A DNA stretch of 64,000 nt from Photorhabdus khanii NC19 (GTDB taxonomy: Bacteria > Pseudomonadota > Gammaproteobacteria > Enterobacterales > Enterobacteriaceae), in assembly GCF_000517265.1 (NCBI RefSeq), contig NZ_AYSJ01000014.1:608740-672739 (forward strand), written 5' to 3'. Both the position numbers and the translations under genes were made by a program. Positions 11,769-21,719 of the stretch are shown piece by piece. The stretch's first letter is position 1; every line of letters begins with the position of its first letter. The notes under the pieces are model-generated. The model was not told where the DNA came from and searched no databases. It saw nothing but the letters and a program-made list of their open reading frames with translations.

Positions 11769-13754
11769 ATGAAAGCAATTATCTTTGCCTATCATGATAT
11801 CGGCTGTGTCGGGATCAATGCCTTAACTAAAGCGGGCTTTGATATTCAGGCAGTATTTACCCATACAGATGATCCTACTGAAACCCATTTTTTCTCTTCT
11901 GTTGCCCGTTTGAGTGCAGATTTGGCGCTGCCGGTTTTTGCACCAGAGAACGTTAACCATCCACTTTGGATTGAGCGTATCCGGGAAATGAAACCTGATG
12001 TGATTTTCTCTTTTTATTACCGGGACATGCTGAGCGAAGATATCTTATCACTGGCGAGCGCCGGGGCATTTAATCTGCATGGCTCTCTGTTGCCAAAATA
12101 CCGTGGCCGTGCCCCCATTAACTGGGCGATTTTGCATGGTGAAACAGAAACGGGTGTTACCCTGCATAAAATGGTATTGAAACCTGATGCAGGGGATATT
12201 GTCGCTCAACATAAAGTCACTATTACAGAAACAGATACTTCGCTGATTTTGCACGGTAAAATTCGTGAAGCGGCGGAAAAATTGCTTGATCAAGTATTAC
12301 CTCAGATCAAAGCAGGAACTTACACTGCCACACCGCAGGATGAGAAGCAGGCAACTTACTTTGGTCGCCGTATTGCCGCTGATGGAGAAATTGATTGGGG
12401 CAAATCAGCCACCGAAATCAACAATTTGATAAGGGCTGTGACGGAACCTTATCCTGGGGCATTTACTTTCTTGGGTGAGCGCAAGATGACTATCTGGCGG
12501 GCTTCCGTGCTGAATAAAGCGCATAATAAACAGCCAGGTACGATATTGTCTGTCGCTCCGCTGATCATTGCTTGTGGTCAAGGTGCGCTAGAAATTATGA
12601 GTGGGCAGAATGAATCCGGTCTGTATGTTCAGGGAACTCGCTTGGCGGCAGATATGAGCATTGTGACTGATATCCGTGTCGGCCCAAAGTCAACCTCTCA
12701 AATTAGCCACCGTAAACGTGTATTAATTCTGGGTGTGAATGGTTTTATCGGTAATCATCTGACAGAACGCCTGTTGCGTGATGGCAACTATGATATCTAC
12801 GGTATGGATATCGGTTCTTCTGCTATTGAACGTTTCATCGGTAATCCACGTTTTCACTTCATTGAAGGTGATGTCAACATCCATACGGAGTGGATTGAGT
12901 ATCACATCAAGAAGTGTGATGTGGTTCTGCCGCTGGTGGCTATTGCAACCCCGATTGAATATACCCGTAACCCACTGCGCGTATTTGAACTGGATTTCGA
13001 AGAGAATCTAAAGATTGTTCGTTATTGTGTTAAATACAATAAACGGATTATTTTCCCGTCCACATCAGAAGTTTACGGAATGTGTGATGATAAAGAGTTT
13101 GACGAAGATGATTCTCGTCTGATTGTTGGCCCGATTAATAAACAGCGCTGGATCTATTCTGTCTCCAAACAATTATTGGATCGTGTTATCTGGGCATATG
13201 GTGAGAAAGAAGGGCTTAAATTCACGCTGTTTCGTCCATTTAATTGGATGGGGCCACGTTTGGATAACCTGAACTCTGCGCGTATTGGCAGTTCCAGAGC
13301 GATCACACAACTGATATTAAACTTAGTTGAAGGCTCACCGATCAAACTGGTGGATGGTGGTGAACAGAAACGCTGTTTTACTGATATTAATGATGGTATT
13401 GAAGCGCTATTCCGGATTATTGAAAACCGTGATGGGTTGTGTAACGGTCAAATTGTCAATATTGGTAATCCAACTAACGAAGCCAGTATTCGCCAGTTAG
13501 CAGAAATGTTACTTGATAGCTTTGAGAATCATGAGTTGAGAGGTCATTTTCCTCCGTTTGCTGGATTTAAAAAGATTGAAAGTGGAAGTTACTACGGTAA
13601 AGGCTATCAGGATGTTGAACACCGTAAGCCCAGCATTAAAAATGCGGAGCGGCTGCTAGGTTGGAAACCAACCATTGAGATGAAACAGACGATAAATGAA
13701 ACATTGGATTTCTTCCTGCGTGGTGAAGTGGAAGAATTAGGGAAAAATGCATGA
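11769..13754 (+). CDS. arnA: bifunctional UDP-Ara4N formyltransferase / UDP-GlcA decarboxylase ArnA
   Basis: Two-domain enzyme of 661 aa. The N-terminal formyltransferase (1-~305) has the catalytic triad Asn102, His104 and Asp140 ([16 protein letters not shown]). The C-terminal NAD-dependent decarboxylase has the Rossmann motif [10 protein letters not shown] (about 324-333), PSTSEVYGM with the catalytic Ser/Glu, and a YxxxK pair in YSVSKQ. It performs the first step (UDP-GlcA oxidation/decarboxylation) and the formylation before ArnC. ATG 11769 abuts the arnC stop, and the last codons overlap arnD by four bases. Confidence 0.97.
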   Translation: MKAIIFAYHDIGCVGINALTKAGFDIQAVFTHTDDPTETHFFSSVARLSADLALPVFAPENVNHPLWIERIREMKPDVIFSFYYRDMLSEDILSLASAGAFNLHGSLLPKYRGRAPINWAILHGETETGVTLHKMVLKPDAGDIVAQHKVTITETDTSLILHGKIREAAEKLLDQVLPQIKAGTYTATPQDEKQATYFGRRIAADGEIDWGKSATEINNLIRAVTEPYPGAFTFLGERKMTIWRASVLNKAHNKQPGTILSVAPLIIACGQGALEIMSGQNESGLYVQGTRLAADMSIVTDIRVGPKSTSQISHRKRVLILGVNGFIGNHLTERLLRDGNYDIYGMDIGSSAIERFIGNPRFHFIEGDVNIHTEWIEYHIKKCDVVLPLVAIATPIEYTRNPLRVFELDFEENLKIVRYCVKYNKRIIFPSTSEVYGMCDDKEFDEDDSRLIVGPINKQRWIYSVSKQLLDRVIWAYGEKEGLKFTLFRPFNWMGPRLDNLNSARIGSSRAITQLILNLVEGSPIKLVDGGEQKRCFTDINDGIEALFRIIENRDGLCNGQIVNIGNPTNEASIRQLAEMLLDSFENHELRGHFPPFAGFKKIESGSYYGKGYQDVEHRKPSIKNAERLLGWKPTIEMKQTINETLDFFLRGEVEELGKNA

Positions 13755-14644
13755 AACAAGTTGGCTTGAGAATTGATGTGGACACCTATCGGGGAACCGT
13801 TGAAGGGGTACCGCAGTTGCTTAAAATCTTGGCGAAGCATCAGATTCAAGCCAGTTTTTTCTTTAGTGTCGGGCCGGATAATATGGGACGCCATTTATGG
13901 CGTCTTTTACGGCCGAAATTCTTATGGAAAATGTTGAGATCAAATGCGGCATCTTTGTATGGTCTTGATATCTTACTGGCGGGTACGGCATGGCCGGGTA
14001 AGAAGATAGCCAGGGATTTAGGCTATCTGATGAAGCAAACGCTGGCTGCAGGCCATGAAGTTGGCTTACATGCCTGGGATCATCAGGGCTGGCAGGCGAA
14101 AGTTGGCCGCTGGTCTGAGGCTCAGTTAACCGAGCAGGTTAAACTGGGAGTGGAGGCTTTGGTACAGGCAACCGGCCAACGGGTAACGTGTTCTGCTGCT
14201 GCTGGCTGGCGGGCGGATGAACGCGTACTTGCAGTAAAGCAGCGATTTAGTTTTGATTACAACAGTGATTGCCGGGGGACCCATCCATTCAGGCCCATTT
14301 TACCTGACGGTACTATTGGCACTGTGCAAATTCCGGTGACGTTGCCGACGTATGATGAAGTGGTAGGAATTCAGGTTAAAGATGAAGATTTTAATCGGTT
14401 TATCCTTGATGAAATAAAAAACAACCTGGGAGTCCCGGTGTATACCATCCATACGGAAGTGGAAGGGATGTCCAAATCCACAGAATTTGAAGCCCTGCTG
14501 GAAATGGTTCACCGGGAAAACATACAATTTTGTGCATTGAGTCATCTGCTGCCTGAAAATACACAGCGAATTCCAGTAGGAAGAATCGTTCGTTCCGAAT
14601 TTCCCGGCAGAGAAGGGTGGTTAGGATGCCAACAAGAGGTTTAA
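13751..14644 (+). CDS. arnD: Ara4FN-undecaprenyl-phosphate deformylase ArnD
   Basis: Polysaccharide-deacetylase (NodB-fold) enzyme of 297 aa that removes the formyl group from undecaprenyl-phosphate Ara4FN, making the pathway irreversible. [10 protein letters not shown] near the N terminus supplies the metal-binding Asp pair, and GLHAWDH (about 105) supplies the two His ligands. The ATG overlaps the end of arnA (ATGA-type coupling). Confidence 0.95.
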   Translation: MKQVGLRIDVDTYRGTVEGVPQLLKILAKHQIQASFFFSVGPDNMGRHLWRLLRPKFLWKMLRSNAASLYGLDILLAGTAWPGKKIARDLGYLMKQTLAAGHEVGLHAWDHQGWQAKVGRWSEAQLTEQVKLGVEALVQATGQRVTCSAAAGWRADERVLAVKQRFSFDYNSDCRGTHPFRPILPDGTIGTVQIPVTLPTYDEVVGIQVKDEDFNRFILDEIKNNLGVPVYTIHTEVEGMSKSTEFEALLEMVHRENIQFCALSHLLPENTQRIPVGRIVRSEFPGREGWLGCQQEV

Positions 14645-14651
14645 CTTATCT

Positions 14652-16313
14652 ATGTTAAATAACCGGGCGTGTAAAATAGGGGCCTTTCTGATGGCTCTTT
14701 TTTTTGCCCTTACCTATTTATTACCCCTTAATGGCCGTCTGTTATGGCAGCCAGATGAAACCCGTTATGCAGAAATTAGTCGTGAAATGCTGCAACGAGG
14801 AGATTGGATTGTTCCTTATTTGCTAGATATTCGTTATTTTGAAAAGCCGGTAGCCGGTTATTGGATTAATAATATCAGCCAATGGATTTTTGGTGAGAAT
14901 AACTTTGCTGTCCGTTTTGGATCAGTTTTCTGTATTTTCATCAGTGCAATTTTATTATATCGGCTTGCTATGATGATGTGGCAGGACCGGCATATTGCTT
15001 TTGCCGCCAGTTTGATTTATATCTCAACGTTTCTGGTTTTGGCGATTGGCACTTATAGCGTGCTTGATCCGATGTTCTCGTTGTGGGTGACAGCGGCCAT
15101 GGTGTGCAGTTTCTGGGCATTAAAAGCGGATTGTACCCGGCAGCGGGTTATAGCATATCTGGTGCTTGGTTTGTGTTGTGGTATGGGTTTTATGACGAAA
15201 GGGTTTCTGGCACTGGCCGTTCCGGTGATTGCTATGTTGCCGGTTGTCATTTATCAGAAACGGGTCCGGCAAATAGTCTACTTTGGTCCGCTTGCTATTA
15301 TTTCCGCGATAGCAATCAGTTTGCCGTGGGTTATTGCGGTTGCCCTGCGTGAGCCTGATTATTGGCACTATTTCTTCTGGATTGAGCATATTAAGCGTTT
15401 CTCAGCCGATGATGCTCAACATATAGCACCATTCTGGTATTACATACCGATTCTGATCCTTGGTGTGATCCCGTGGCTTGGATTATTGCCTGGGGCCGTG
15501 ATTAAAGGCTGGAAAGAGAGAAAATCCCATCCTGAAATGTTTTTTCTGCTTTGCTGGTTTGCGGTGCCATTATTATTTTTCAGTATTGCAAAAGGAAAAT
15601 TGCCGACTTACATCTTGCCCTGTATGGCACCATTGGCAATGATGATGGCTAAATTTGGTGTAGATTGTGTAAAAAATGGCAAGATGAAATTACTGAAGAT
15701 CAATGGAATAGTTAACGTATTCATTGGGTTGCTGGCGGTAATGGCTTTGTTTGCTATGGAAGTAGTGACAAAACATGCGTTATATCAGCCATCAGAATGG
15801 CCGAAATGGGTTTTAGCTATTGTTGCCTTTGGGATCTGGGCAATTATTGGCTATCTGTGTTTCATGCTGAATGGGAAATACTGGTTGTGGGCGGCATTTT
15901 GCTCTATTGTTGTCAGCCTGACGATTGGTAATGCTTTGCCTGAAAATATCATTAACTCCAAATTGCCTCAGAGTTTTATTAACCTGCATCATCAAGAACT
16001 TGCGGACAGTCGGTATATTGTATCGGAAAGTGTTGGCCTTGCGACCAGTGTTGCATGGGAGATGAAACGCAGTGATATTTATATGCTTGAGCGTTTTGGT
16101 GAGCTGGAATATGGTTTGAATTATCCGGATAGCCGATACCGACATATTAGCGATAAAGATTTTCCGCAATGGCTGGAAAAAGCCCGTAAAGAAGGCCGGG
16201 TATCAGTACTCTTTCATTTGTATAAAAATGAAGAATTACCTGATTTACCAAAAGCAGATCAAGTCAGCCGTAATTACCGCTTCGTTATTATGGTCTATGA
16301 GAAACGCCCATGA
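14652..16313 (+). CDS. arnT: lipid A 4-amino-4-deoxy-L-arabinose transferase ArnT
   Basis: Integral inner-membrane GT83 transferase (553 aa, about twelve helices) that moves Ara4N from undecaprenyl phosphate onto lipid A phosphates on the periplasmic face, lowering negative charge. The first periplasmic loop carries [13 protein letters not shown], typical for the family and containing the acidic catalytic candidate. It starts seven bases after arnD and overlaps arnE by four bases. Confidence 0.95.
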   Translation: MLNNRACKIGAFLMALFFALTYLLPLNGRLLWQPDETRYAEISREMLQRGDWIVPYLLDIRYFEKPVAGYWINNISQWIFGENNFAVRFGSVFCIFISAILLYRLAMMMWQDRHIAFAASLIYISTFLVLAIGTYSVLDPMFSLWVTAAMVCSFWALKADCTRQRVIAYLVLGLCCGMGFMTKGFLALAVPVIAMLPVVIYQKRVRQIVYFGPLAIISAIAISLPWVIAVALREPDYWHYFFWIEHIKRFSADDAQHIAPFWYYIPILILGVIPWLGLLPGAVIKGWKERKSHPEMFFLLCWFAVPLLFFSIAKGKLPTYILPCMAPLAMMMAKFGVDCVKNGKMKLLKINGIVNVFIGLLAVMALFAMEVVTKHALYQPSEWPKWVLAIVAFGIWAIIGYLCFMLNGKYWLWAAFCSIVVSLTIGNALPENIINSKLPQSFINLHHQELADSRYIVSESVGLATSVAWEMKRSDIYMLERFGELEYGLNYPDSRYRHISDKDFPQWLEKARKEGRVSVLFHLYKNEELPDLPKADQVSRNYRFVIMVYEKRP

Positions 16314-16639
16314 TAAGTTTTGCTTTGTTGTTGCTGGTCAGCATGATGACATGTGCTGGTCAGCTATGTCAGAAACAGGCTGTGATATGTTGGAATAAGA
16401 AAGCATTAGCGCTGAAATGGTTGGTAGGGGCAGTGATTCTGTTAGCTGTTGGGATGTTATTTTGGCTGCGTTTGTTACAGATATTGCCGTTGGGAATAGC
16501 TTATCCTATGTTGAGTATCAATTTTATTATGGTTACTTTAGCGGGGAAATTTCTCTATCAGGAAAAAGTAGGCAGGAAGCATTGGAGTGGGGTTGCTTGT
16601 ATCATGTTGGGAATTTTGTTGATGAGCCTGAATGAATGA
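16310..16639 (+). CDS. arnE: undecaprenyl-phosphate-Ara4N flippase subunit ArnE
   Basis: Four-helix small multidrug-resistance-like protein (109 aa) which, with ArnF, flips undecaprenyl-phosphate-Ara4N across the inner membrane. [23 protein letters not shown] matches the EamA/SMR core. Both ends overlap neighbours by four bases, so arnT-arnE-arnF are tightly coupled. Confidence 0.93.
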   Translation: MISFALLLLVSMMTCAGQLCQKQAVICWNKKALALKWLVGAVILLAVGMLFWLRLLQILPLGIAYPMLSINFIMVTLAGKFLYQEKVGRKHWSGVACIMLGILLMSLNE

Positions 16640-17028
16640 AAGGTTATATTTGGGGATTAGCTAGCGTATTATTGGTGACAGTAGCACAGTTATTGCTGAA
16701 ATGGGGCGTTGTAAATTTGCCGGCATTGAACTTTGGCTTGCATTGGTTTGATGTTGAGTGGCTATGGGATAATCGCAATTCTCTCGTGACGATAATGGCT
16801 GGTCTGGCTGGGTATCTGTTATCTATGCTATGTTGGTTATTTGCACTGAAATATTTACCATTAAATAAAGCTTATCCGTTAATAAGCCTGAGTTATGTCT
16901 TTGTTTATTCAATGGCGGCCTTATTGCCCTGGTTTAATGAAACAGTCACCTTGTTGAAAACAGTAGGTGTCATTTTCATTTTATTTGGTGTCTGGTTGAT
17001 TAGCCGTCCAGAACGAATAACCAAATAA
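16636..17028 (+). CDS. arnF: undecaprenyl-phosphate-Ara4N flippase subunit ArnF
   Basis: Second SMR-type flippase subunit (130 aa, four helices). [20 protein letters not shown] is the counterpart of the ArnE core motif. It is the last gene of the arn operon; nlpC follows after 93 bases without an obvious terminator between them. Confidence 0.93.
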   Translation: MKGYIWGLASVLLVTVAQLLLKWGVVNLPALNFGLHWFDVEWLWDNRNSLVTIMAGLAGYLLSMLCWLFALKYLPLNKAYPLISLSYVFVYSMAALLPWFNETVTLLKTVGVIFILFGVWLISRPERITK

Positions 17029-17121
17029 ATATTTAGCTCTTTTGCTTGAAAGACAGCCTTGTTTTTTGGTTGGAGGCTGGATAAAGTTAGCGTATTTTGT
17101 GGGTTCTGTGAGGTGAGATTG

Positions 17122-17607
17122 ATGACGATAAGAATAAAAGAGCTGTTGTTGCTACTCAGCTTGTTACTTATTGGTTGTTCCAGTCATACCCCCAGAACCC
17201 AGGCTCCTGCGTTAAAAACGGCGCTTTCTGATCCCATCATGGTGATTGCTCAACTTAAAGAGCAGCTTAATCAATGGTACGGCACACCCTATCATTATGG
17301 TGGGATGGATCGTAGGGGAGTCGATTGCTCTGGTTTTGTTTACCGTACTTTCAGTGACCGGTTTGATATTCAATTACCTCGTACTACCCGTGGGCAAATA
17401 GGGTTAGGAACCCGCATTGATAAAGGTGATTTAATGCCGGGTGATTTAGTTTTTTTCAAAACAGGCAGTGGTGAATATGGGTTACATGTTGGTATTTATG
17501 ATGCCAACAATGAATTTATTCATGCATCAACCCATAAAGGTGTCATTCGCTCATCTATGAATAATGTTTACTGGAGAAAAGCTTTTTGGCAAGCCCGCAG
17601 GATTTAA
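17122..17607 (+). CDS. nlpC: NlpC/P60 lipoprotein
   Basis: Predicted outer-membrane lipoprotein and cysteine peptidase (161 aa) of the NlpC/P60 family, which cut peptide stems in peptidoglycan. The signal segment ends in the lipobox LLIGC. The catalytic Cys lies in VDCSGFVYR, the His in GLHVGIYD, and the polar third residue in FIHASTHKG. The frame is open to 17059, but ATG 17122 follows AGGTGAG (17111-17117) and starts a proper signal peptide. In E. coli nlpC lies next to btuD; here the arn operon is inserted between them. Confidence 0.9.
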   Translation: MTIRIKELLLLLSLLLIGCSSHTPRTQAPALKTALSDPIMVIAQLKEQLNQWYGTPYHYGGMDRRGVDCSGFVYRTFSDRFDIQLPRTTRGQIGLGTRIDKGDLMPGDLVFFKTGSGEYGLHVGIYDANNEFIHASTHKGVIRSSMNNVYWRKAFWQARRI

Positions 17608-17624
17608 CGTAAAAACAGGTAAAA

Positions 17625-17666
17625 ACTTTAATCAGCAAAGGTAAAACAGTGATTAAGGATTTTTTA
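17625..17666 (+). terminator. probable terminator after nlpC
   Basis: CTTTAATCA (17626-17634) pairs almost perfectly with TGATTAAGG (17650-17658), followed by T(6) at 17660-17665. Confidence 0.65.
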
Positions 17667-17858
17667 AAGCGGGTAAAAAATTCGATGTTATATTAATATA
17701 TGAGATTATGTTAAAACATTTAATGGGGTTAATCGTTATTTACGCCAGCAGATTCGCCAACATCAGTTTTCAAGTGTGTTTTGATTTTTCAAAGCACAAT
17801 TTTAAAAAAAAGGTTTTTAACTTTTTTAAAAAGAGATTTATTTTATATTTGATATTTT

Positions 17859-17922
17859 TTTAATGGTTTAATGGTTTAATGGTTTAATGGTTTAATGGTT
17901 TAATGGTTTAATGGTTTAATGG
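17859..17922. repeat. octamer tandem repeat (TTTAATGG)x8
   Basis: Eight uninterrupted, identical copies of TTTAATGG occupy exactly 64 bases. It is in non-coding DNA about 250 bases after nlpC. Perfect short arrays of this kind usually vary in copy number by slippage; no gene start is close enough for obvious phase variation. Confidence 0.97.
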
Positions 17923-18012
17923 TTTTTGTTTTGTCTTCATTAAAATGGTTATTTTAGCGTAATAAATGGCATGTGCATTTAGTCAAAATTATTTTTAAAA
18001 GATTGGGATTCT

Positions 18013-18150
18013 TAACTACCACCTACTGAAGTAGGTGGGTTAGCGCACTTCGGTGCCGACGACTGAAAGTCGTCGAACCACGCACCTCGTAAACGCGCAT
18101 ATGTCAAAAAATTAAAGTCAAAGTCACCGTCTAAAGACGGTGGTTTTAAC
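18013..18150 (+). mobile_element. palindrome-ended remnant, IS200/IS605-like (PATE type)
   Basis: A ~140-bp unit is bounded by two strong hairpins: CCACCTAC/GTAGGTGG (18019-18038) and CACCGTCT/AGACGGTG (18125-18142). Inside are GCAC-TTCG-GTGC (18045-18056) and CGACGACT/AGTCGTCG (18057-18075). Hairpin ends with short A-rich loops, flanked by TTAACTACC and GGTTTTAACC, are the style of IS200/IS605 left and right ends, which TnpA recognises as single-stranded structures. There is no room for tnpA or tnpB, so this would be a non-autonomous derivative or a deletion remnant. A structured RNA is an alternative. Confidence 0.55.
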
Positions 18151-18820
18151 CTTTCATTTGGAAAATAAAAATAAAATCATTTATTTATTAAAATAGGCTC
18201 GTCATATGATTCTAGATTTTCACTTAATCCCATTGACCCATATCTATTTAAATCATGTTTAAATAACTTGGTCAGTTAATTTAATAACGCCTTATTACAT
18301 CAATAATGGTGAAAAGTCTGGCAAATTAATCTGCCAGACAGGTTATAATGATTAAATGAGCATTTAAGCGTTAACAGAGCGCGAAAATAGCTTGAAAAAT
18401 AACGATATGAATTTATTTTAGCGTTAAATTATATTAAAGGTATAAAAATAGGCATGACTTAAATCAAACCGTAGAAAAGCAATATTATTGGATGGGATAA
18501 GATAGTGTAAAACATGTTTAAACGGGCGTATTTAATGTATCACGGTGTTACATAATAAATGCAACATAATAATGCTAAAAGTAATCCAGTTAGTATTCGA
18601 TTAAATGATTTATTTGAGGATTTTGTTATTCAGATTTTTTATAAACGATTATTTAACATTTTTTACGGCTATATACATGAATAAAACCAATTATTTTTCT
18701 CGTTTTTCACTGATAATTTTATGATGGGCAGGTTTTAAATGGTTAGTAAAAGCCATTTTTTAATATCTGGTTCTAATCGGTATAATAAAGGATTAACCAT
18801 TGTTTTCACTATTTTTAATA

Positions 18821-19900
18821 CCGATTCGACTAATAAGTGCAATTTTTCAGAAAGGCGGTCAGTTGCTATAGTAGGCACCTTTCCCGCCACAGGAAAATGC
18901 ACTATGGCCTATACACAACTGACCGAGACAGAAAGATATCAGATTTCCAGTTTAAAAAAAGCGGGTTTTTCACAGCGTTTCATTGCTGAGTCACTTAAGC
19001 GAAGCCCGTCGACCATCAGCAGAGAATTGAAGAGAAATCAAGAAGTCCAGACATACTGCCCTGAACAGGCTCATTTGAAGGTATTGGCTCGTCGTCATTT
19101 TGCTAAGAAAGCCGTGAAAATAACGCCGGAAGTAAAAAAATGGATAAAACGGTTAATTTGGAAAGACTTAAGTCCTGAACAGGTGGCTGATTATTTAAAG
19201 CAACATAAAGGGATATCTTTGCATCATGAGACAATTTATAGACTGATTTATAAAGATAAAATAGAGGGGGGTGATTTATGGCAACATCTGCGAATTGCCC
19301 GAAAACCCTATCGTAAACGTTATGGTAGCTATGAAAGAAGAGGCAAAATTAAAAATCGGGTCAGTATTGATGAACGCCCGGAAATTGTTGATAAAAAAGA
19401 ACGTATTGGCGACTGGGAAGGAGATACGATAATAGGGAAAGGAAAAAAAAGTGTCTTATTAACATTGGTTGACCGCAAGACGCTGTATACAATTATCGTT
19501 AAACTTGATAGCAAGCGAGCTTCAGAAGTCGCGAAAGCGGCAGTGAAAGTATTATTTCCGTTAAAACAAAAGGTTAAGACCATCACGTTCGATAACGGTC
19601 TGGAGTTCGCAGATCATGAAATCATCAGTGAAAAATTAGAAACCCAAATTTACTTTGCTCACCCTTATTCGCCTTGGGAAAGAGGGATCAATGAGAATAT
19701 CAATGGGTTAATCAGACAATACTTTCCAAAGGGAACCGATTTTAATGAAATCTCTGATCAGGAAATAAATTTTGTGGTAAACCGATTAAATAATCGCCCC
19801 CGGAAAACACGGGGTGGGAAAACACCGAATGAATTATTTAAGGGAATACGAACATGTTTACTTCCAGATTAACGATGTTGCACTTATTATGTGAATCTAC
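18821..19900 (+). mobile_element. IS30-family insertion sequence
   Basis: A ~1.08-kb element with one transposase gene. Left terminal repeat GATTCGACTAATAAGTGCAA (18823-18842) and the complement of the right repeat, GATTCACATAATAAGTGCAA (from 19878-19897), agree at 17 of 20 positions. Exact outer boundaries and target duplication could not be fixed within a few bases. Confidence 0.85.
18904..19872 (+). CDS. IS30-family transposase
   Basis: DDE transposase of 322 aa. The N-terminal helix-turn-helix (MAYTQLTETERYQISSLKKAG, then RSPSTISRELKRN) binds the terminal repeats. The catalytic triad is visible as Asp in DWEGDTIIGKG, Asp in TFDNGLEFA and Glu in SPWERGINENINGLIRQYFP. The frame is open upstream to 18739, but that part crosses the left terminal repeat and lacks family similarity, so ATG 18904 is chosen. 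The gene appears full length and possibly active. Confidence 0.92.
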   Translation: MAYTQLTETERYQISSLKKAGFSQRFIAESLKRSPSTISRELKRNQEVQTYCPEQAHLKVLARRHFAKKAVKITPEVKKWIKRLIWKDLSPEQVADYLKQHKGISLHHETIYRLIYKDKIEGGDLWQHLRIARKPYRKRYGSYERRGKIKNRVSIDERPEIVDKKERIGDWEGDTIIGKGKKSVLLTLVDRKTLYTIIVKLDSKRASEVAKAAVKVLFPLKQKVKTITFDNGLEFADHEIISEKLETQIYFAHPYSPWERGINENINGLIRQYFPKGTDFNEISDQEINFVVNRLNNRPRKTRGGKTPNELFKGIRTCLLPD

Positions 19901-20502
19901 CCCTGATTTCTATTAGATTTAATCATCATGGTATATTGTGTTTTACATTTAATCAACATTAATCATACCCGTTTTTTATCTTTTTTAATGCTGTTTCACT
20001 GGTAATTTTGAACAGTTATTATAAGTCACCCTCATTTCTTTTATCTTCATAAATCAACCAATAAATAGCTTGATGGTATAAAGATGCCACTTTATATTTT
20101 TCTAATAATCAATACCTTTTTCAGAGCTTAAACCCTGCCAAATTAACCATTTCATCTATTTTATGGTTTTTTCATAAAATAATGGTAGAAAAGTACCTTT
20201 AATATCAGTCTATTTGGATAATATGCTTTTTCTCGCTGATTTTTTAACTCTCTGTTAATGGTTAATGGATTTCGATTAAACTTAATTAACGTTCTTTTAA
20301 AAAGTTGCACTTATTATGTGAATCCACCTCCGTCTTTTATATAAAAGCTTTAATATTTCTGTTGTTGTGCTTTTAAATGGTCATGCAGGACAGTTAAATG
20401 TAAAATAAGCGGAGGATAACATCGTCGATGCTAATCACCGAAAAAAAGCAGCTGGCCGCCTGTGGTGCTGACGGCAATCTTTGGAGAATAATCGAGAAAT
20501 TA
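19901..20502. other. gene-free region with solo IS30 end
   Basis: About 600 bases of A/T-rich DNA without a supportable gene, containing the isolated IS30-type terminal repeat at 20305-20324. A short plus-strand frame from ATG 20428 has a fair ribosome site (GCGGAGG near 20409) and encodes MLITEKKQLAACGADGNLW before running antisense through the flhE-like fragment. It may be the 5' stub of a destroyed gene, but nothing identifies it. Confidence 0.5.
20305..20324 (+). repeat. solitary IS30 right terminal repeat
   Basis: TTGCACTTATTATGTGAATC is identical to the right terminal repeat of the IS30-family element at 19878-19897 but has no transposase beside it. A further partial copy, TATTATGTGAATCTACC, lies at 27671-27687. 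Confidence 0.8.
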
Positions 20503-20811
20503 TTACCAAGTGACCGTAATTTCTCCCATTTGTCCTGCCACAGGTACTGTTCCGCCATTTGCAACTCTCAAAGCATAAAAGAACTGCTGTGCCGGGCTTC
20601 TAGTATTGAATGCAGCTGTCGACATTCTCCGGGTGCGAGAGATATCAAAGCAATGGTTGGTATCTCCCTGACAAAGATAAACCGACAGTCCTTGAGGCCA
20701 TCCGACAACATTCCAAGTCCAGGATACATTGCTAATACTGCCGGAAGCTGGTGGAGATCCGAATGCCAAAGCAGGCAGGATTAATTTGGGTGGATTAATC
20801 CCAAAATGCAA
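20503..20811 (-). pseudogene. flhE-like fragment, 5'-truncated
   Basis: The minus-strand frame (102 codons) ends in ...NGGTVPVAGQMGEITVTW-stop and contains SNVSWTWNVVGWPQGLSVYLC. This matches the FlhE family pattern of a 'GLxVxLC' strand and a C-terminal GxxxP...(I/V)xVxW. FlhE is a periplasmic protein linked to flagellar assembly. The N-terminal signal peptide expected for FlhE is missing, no ribosome site precedes ATG 20811, and the piece is isolated from flagellar genes among IS debris, so it is treated as a remnant. Family assignment is by remembered pattern only. Confidence 0.5.
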
Positions 20812-20963
20812 TGGGTAACTTGAATTTATGTTAAGTAAATCTAATCTATTTTTGCTGATCGATGTTTTTGCATCTCACTTAAGTTACAGCCTTTTACAAG
20901 AGAATCTTCCCATGATATAAAGCCTGATAAACGATCGAATGGAGCCTGTGACACATTTAATGG

Positions 20964-21719
20964 ATGTCAAAAACGATGAATAAATCAGACATGACAATCA
21001 CAACTTCCCAGTGTGGAGAAGTTTTGATTTACATGGAAAATATTTGTCGAACCTATCGTATGGGGGAAAAGTATCATCCAGTGCTGGATCAAATATCACT
21101 AACCATAATGCGTGGGCAAAGTTGTGCTATTGTCGGCGCTTCCGGTTCGGGTAAAAGCACACTGCTTAATATTCTTGGTTTATTGGATCAACCGACTTCT
21201 GGCTGTTTTCAGTTTAGTGGCGTTAATATAACAAATGTTACTCCTGATGAGCGGGCGAGAATAAGAAATCAGGAAATGGGTTTCGTATTTCAGAGTTTCA
21301 ACTTACTTCCCAGAATGCAGGCATTGGATAATGTGGCGTTGCCATTGTTATATCGTGGATATTCACGTTCTCTGGCCCGGCAGGAGGCGAAATGCCAGCT
21401 TGAATTAGTTGGTCTGGCTGATCGTATTCACCATCGTCCGGCAGATCTCTCCGGGGGACAACGCCAACGTGTTGCCATCGCCAGAGCCTTGGTCGGCAAG
21501 CCTTCTCTCATTCTGGCTGATGAACCGACAGGCAATCTCGACAGTACTACAGCACGCGATATCATGGCGCTTCTTCTGTCACTGAACCGTGAGCAGGGCG
21601 TGACACTCGTCATGGTGACACACGATGAAGCAATCGCCAGAAATATGCAGCGCTGTCTGTATGTCAATGATGGGCAGCTTTCCGAAACCGATCTATGGCC
21701 GGATATATCCGATGCTTAA
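20964..21719 (+). CDS. MacB/LolD-type ABC exporter ATPase
   Basis: ATP-binding subunit (251 aa) of a type VII (MacB-like) ABC system. Walker A GASGSGKST lies at about 58-66, Q-loop in GFVFQSFNLLP, signature LSGGQRQRVAIARAL, Walker B LILADEPTGNLDS and switch His in VTHDE. Motifs and length resemble LolD/MacB-N. The start is uncertain: ATG 20964 and ATG 20976 are both possible. It is the first of four overlapping genes (ATPase, FtsX-type permease, TolC-like channel, HlyD-type adaptor) that together suffice for a tripartite exporter. Substrate unknown. Confidence 0.9.
   Translation: MSKTMNKSDMTITTSQCGEVLIYMENICRTYRMGEKYHPVLDQISLTIMRGQSCAIVGASGSGKSTLLNILGLLDQPTSGCFQFSGVNITNVTPDERARIRNQEMGFVFQSFNLLPRMQALDNVALPLLYRGYSRSLARQEAKCQLELVGLADRIHHRPADLSGGQRQRVAIARALVGKPSLILADEPTGNLDSTTARDIMALLLSLNREQGVTLVMVTHDEAIARNMQRCLYVNDGQLSETDLWPDISDA

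Larger units (their letters stand above)
17667..18822. other. long A/T-rich accessory region without protein genes
   Basis: About 1.15 kb with no supportable coding frame. It contains the octamer tandem repeat (17859-17922), the palindrome-ended element (18013-18150) and a perfect hairpin GTCTGGCA (18316-18323)/TGCCAGAC (18332-18339) followed by TATAAT at 18344-18349. The rest is low-complexity A/T-rich DNA running up to an IS30-family element. Confidence 0.6.

Noticed and set aside
18739..18903. 55-codon N-terminal extension of the IS30 transposase
   Set aside because: It crosses the left terminal repeat of the IS and has no family similarity.
20428..20784. 118-codon plus-strand frame
   Set aside because: Mostly antisense to the flhE-like fragment, and the Ser/Arg/Cys-rich product looks non-biological; only its first ~20 codons could be a stub of a lost gene.
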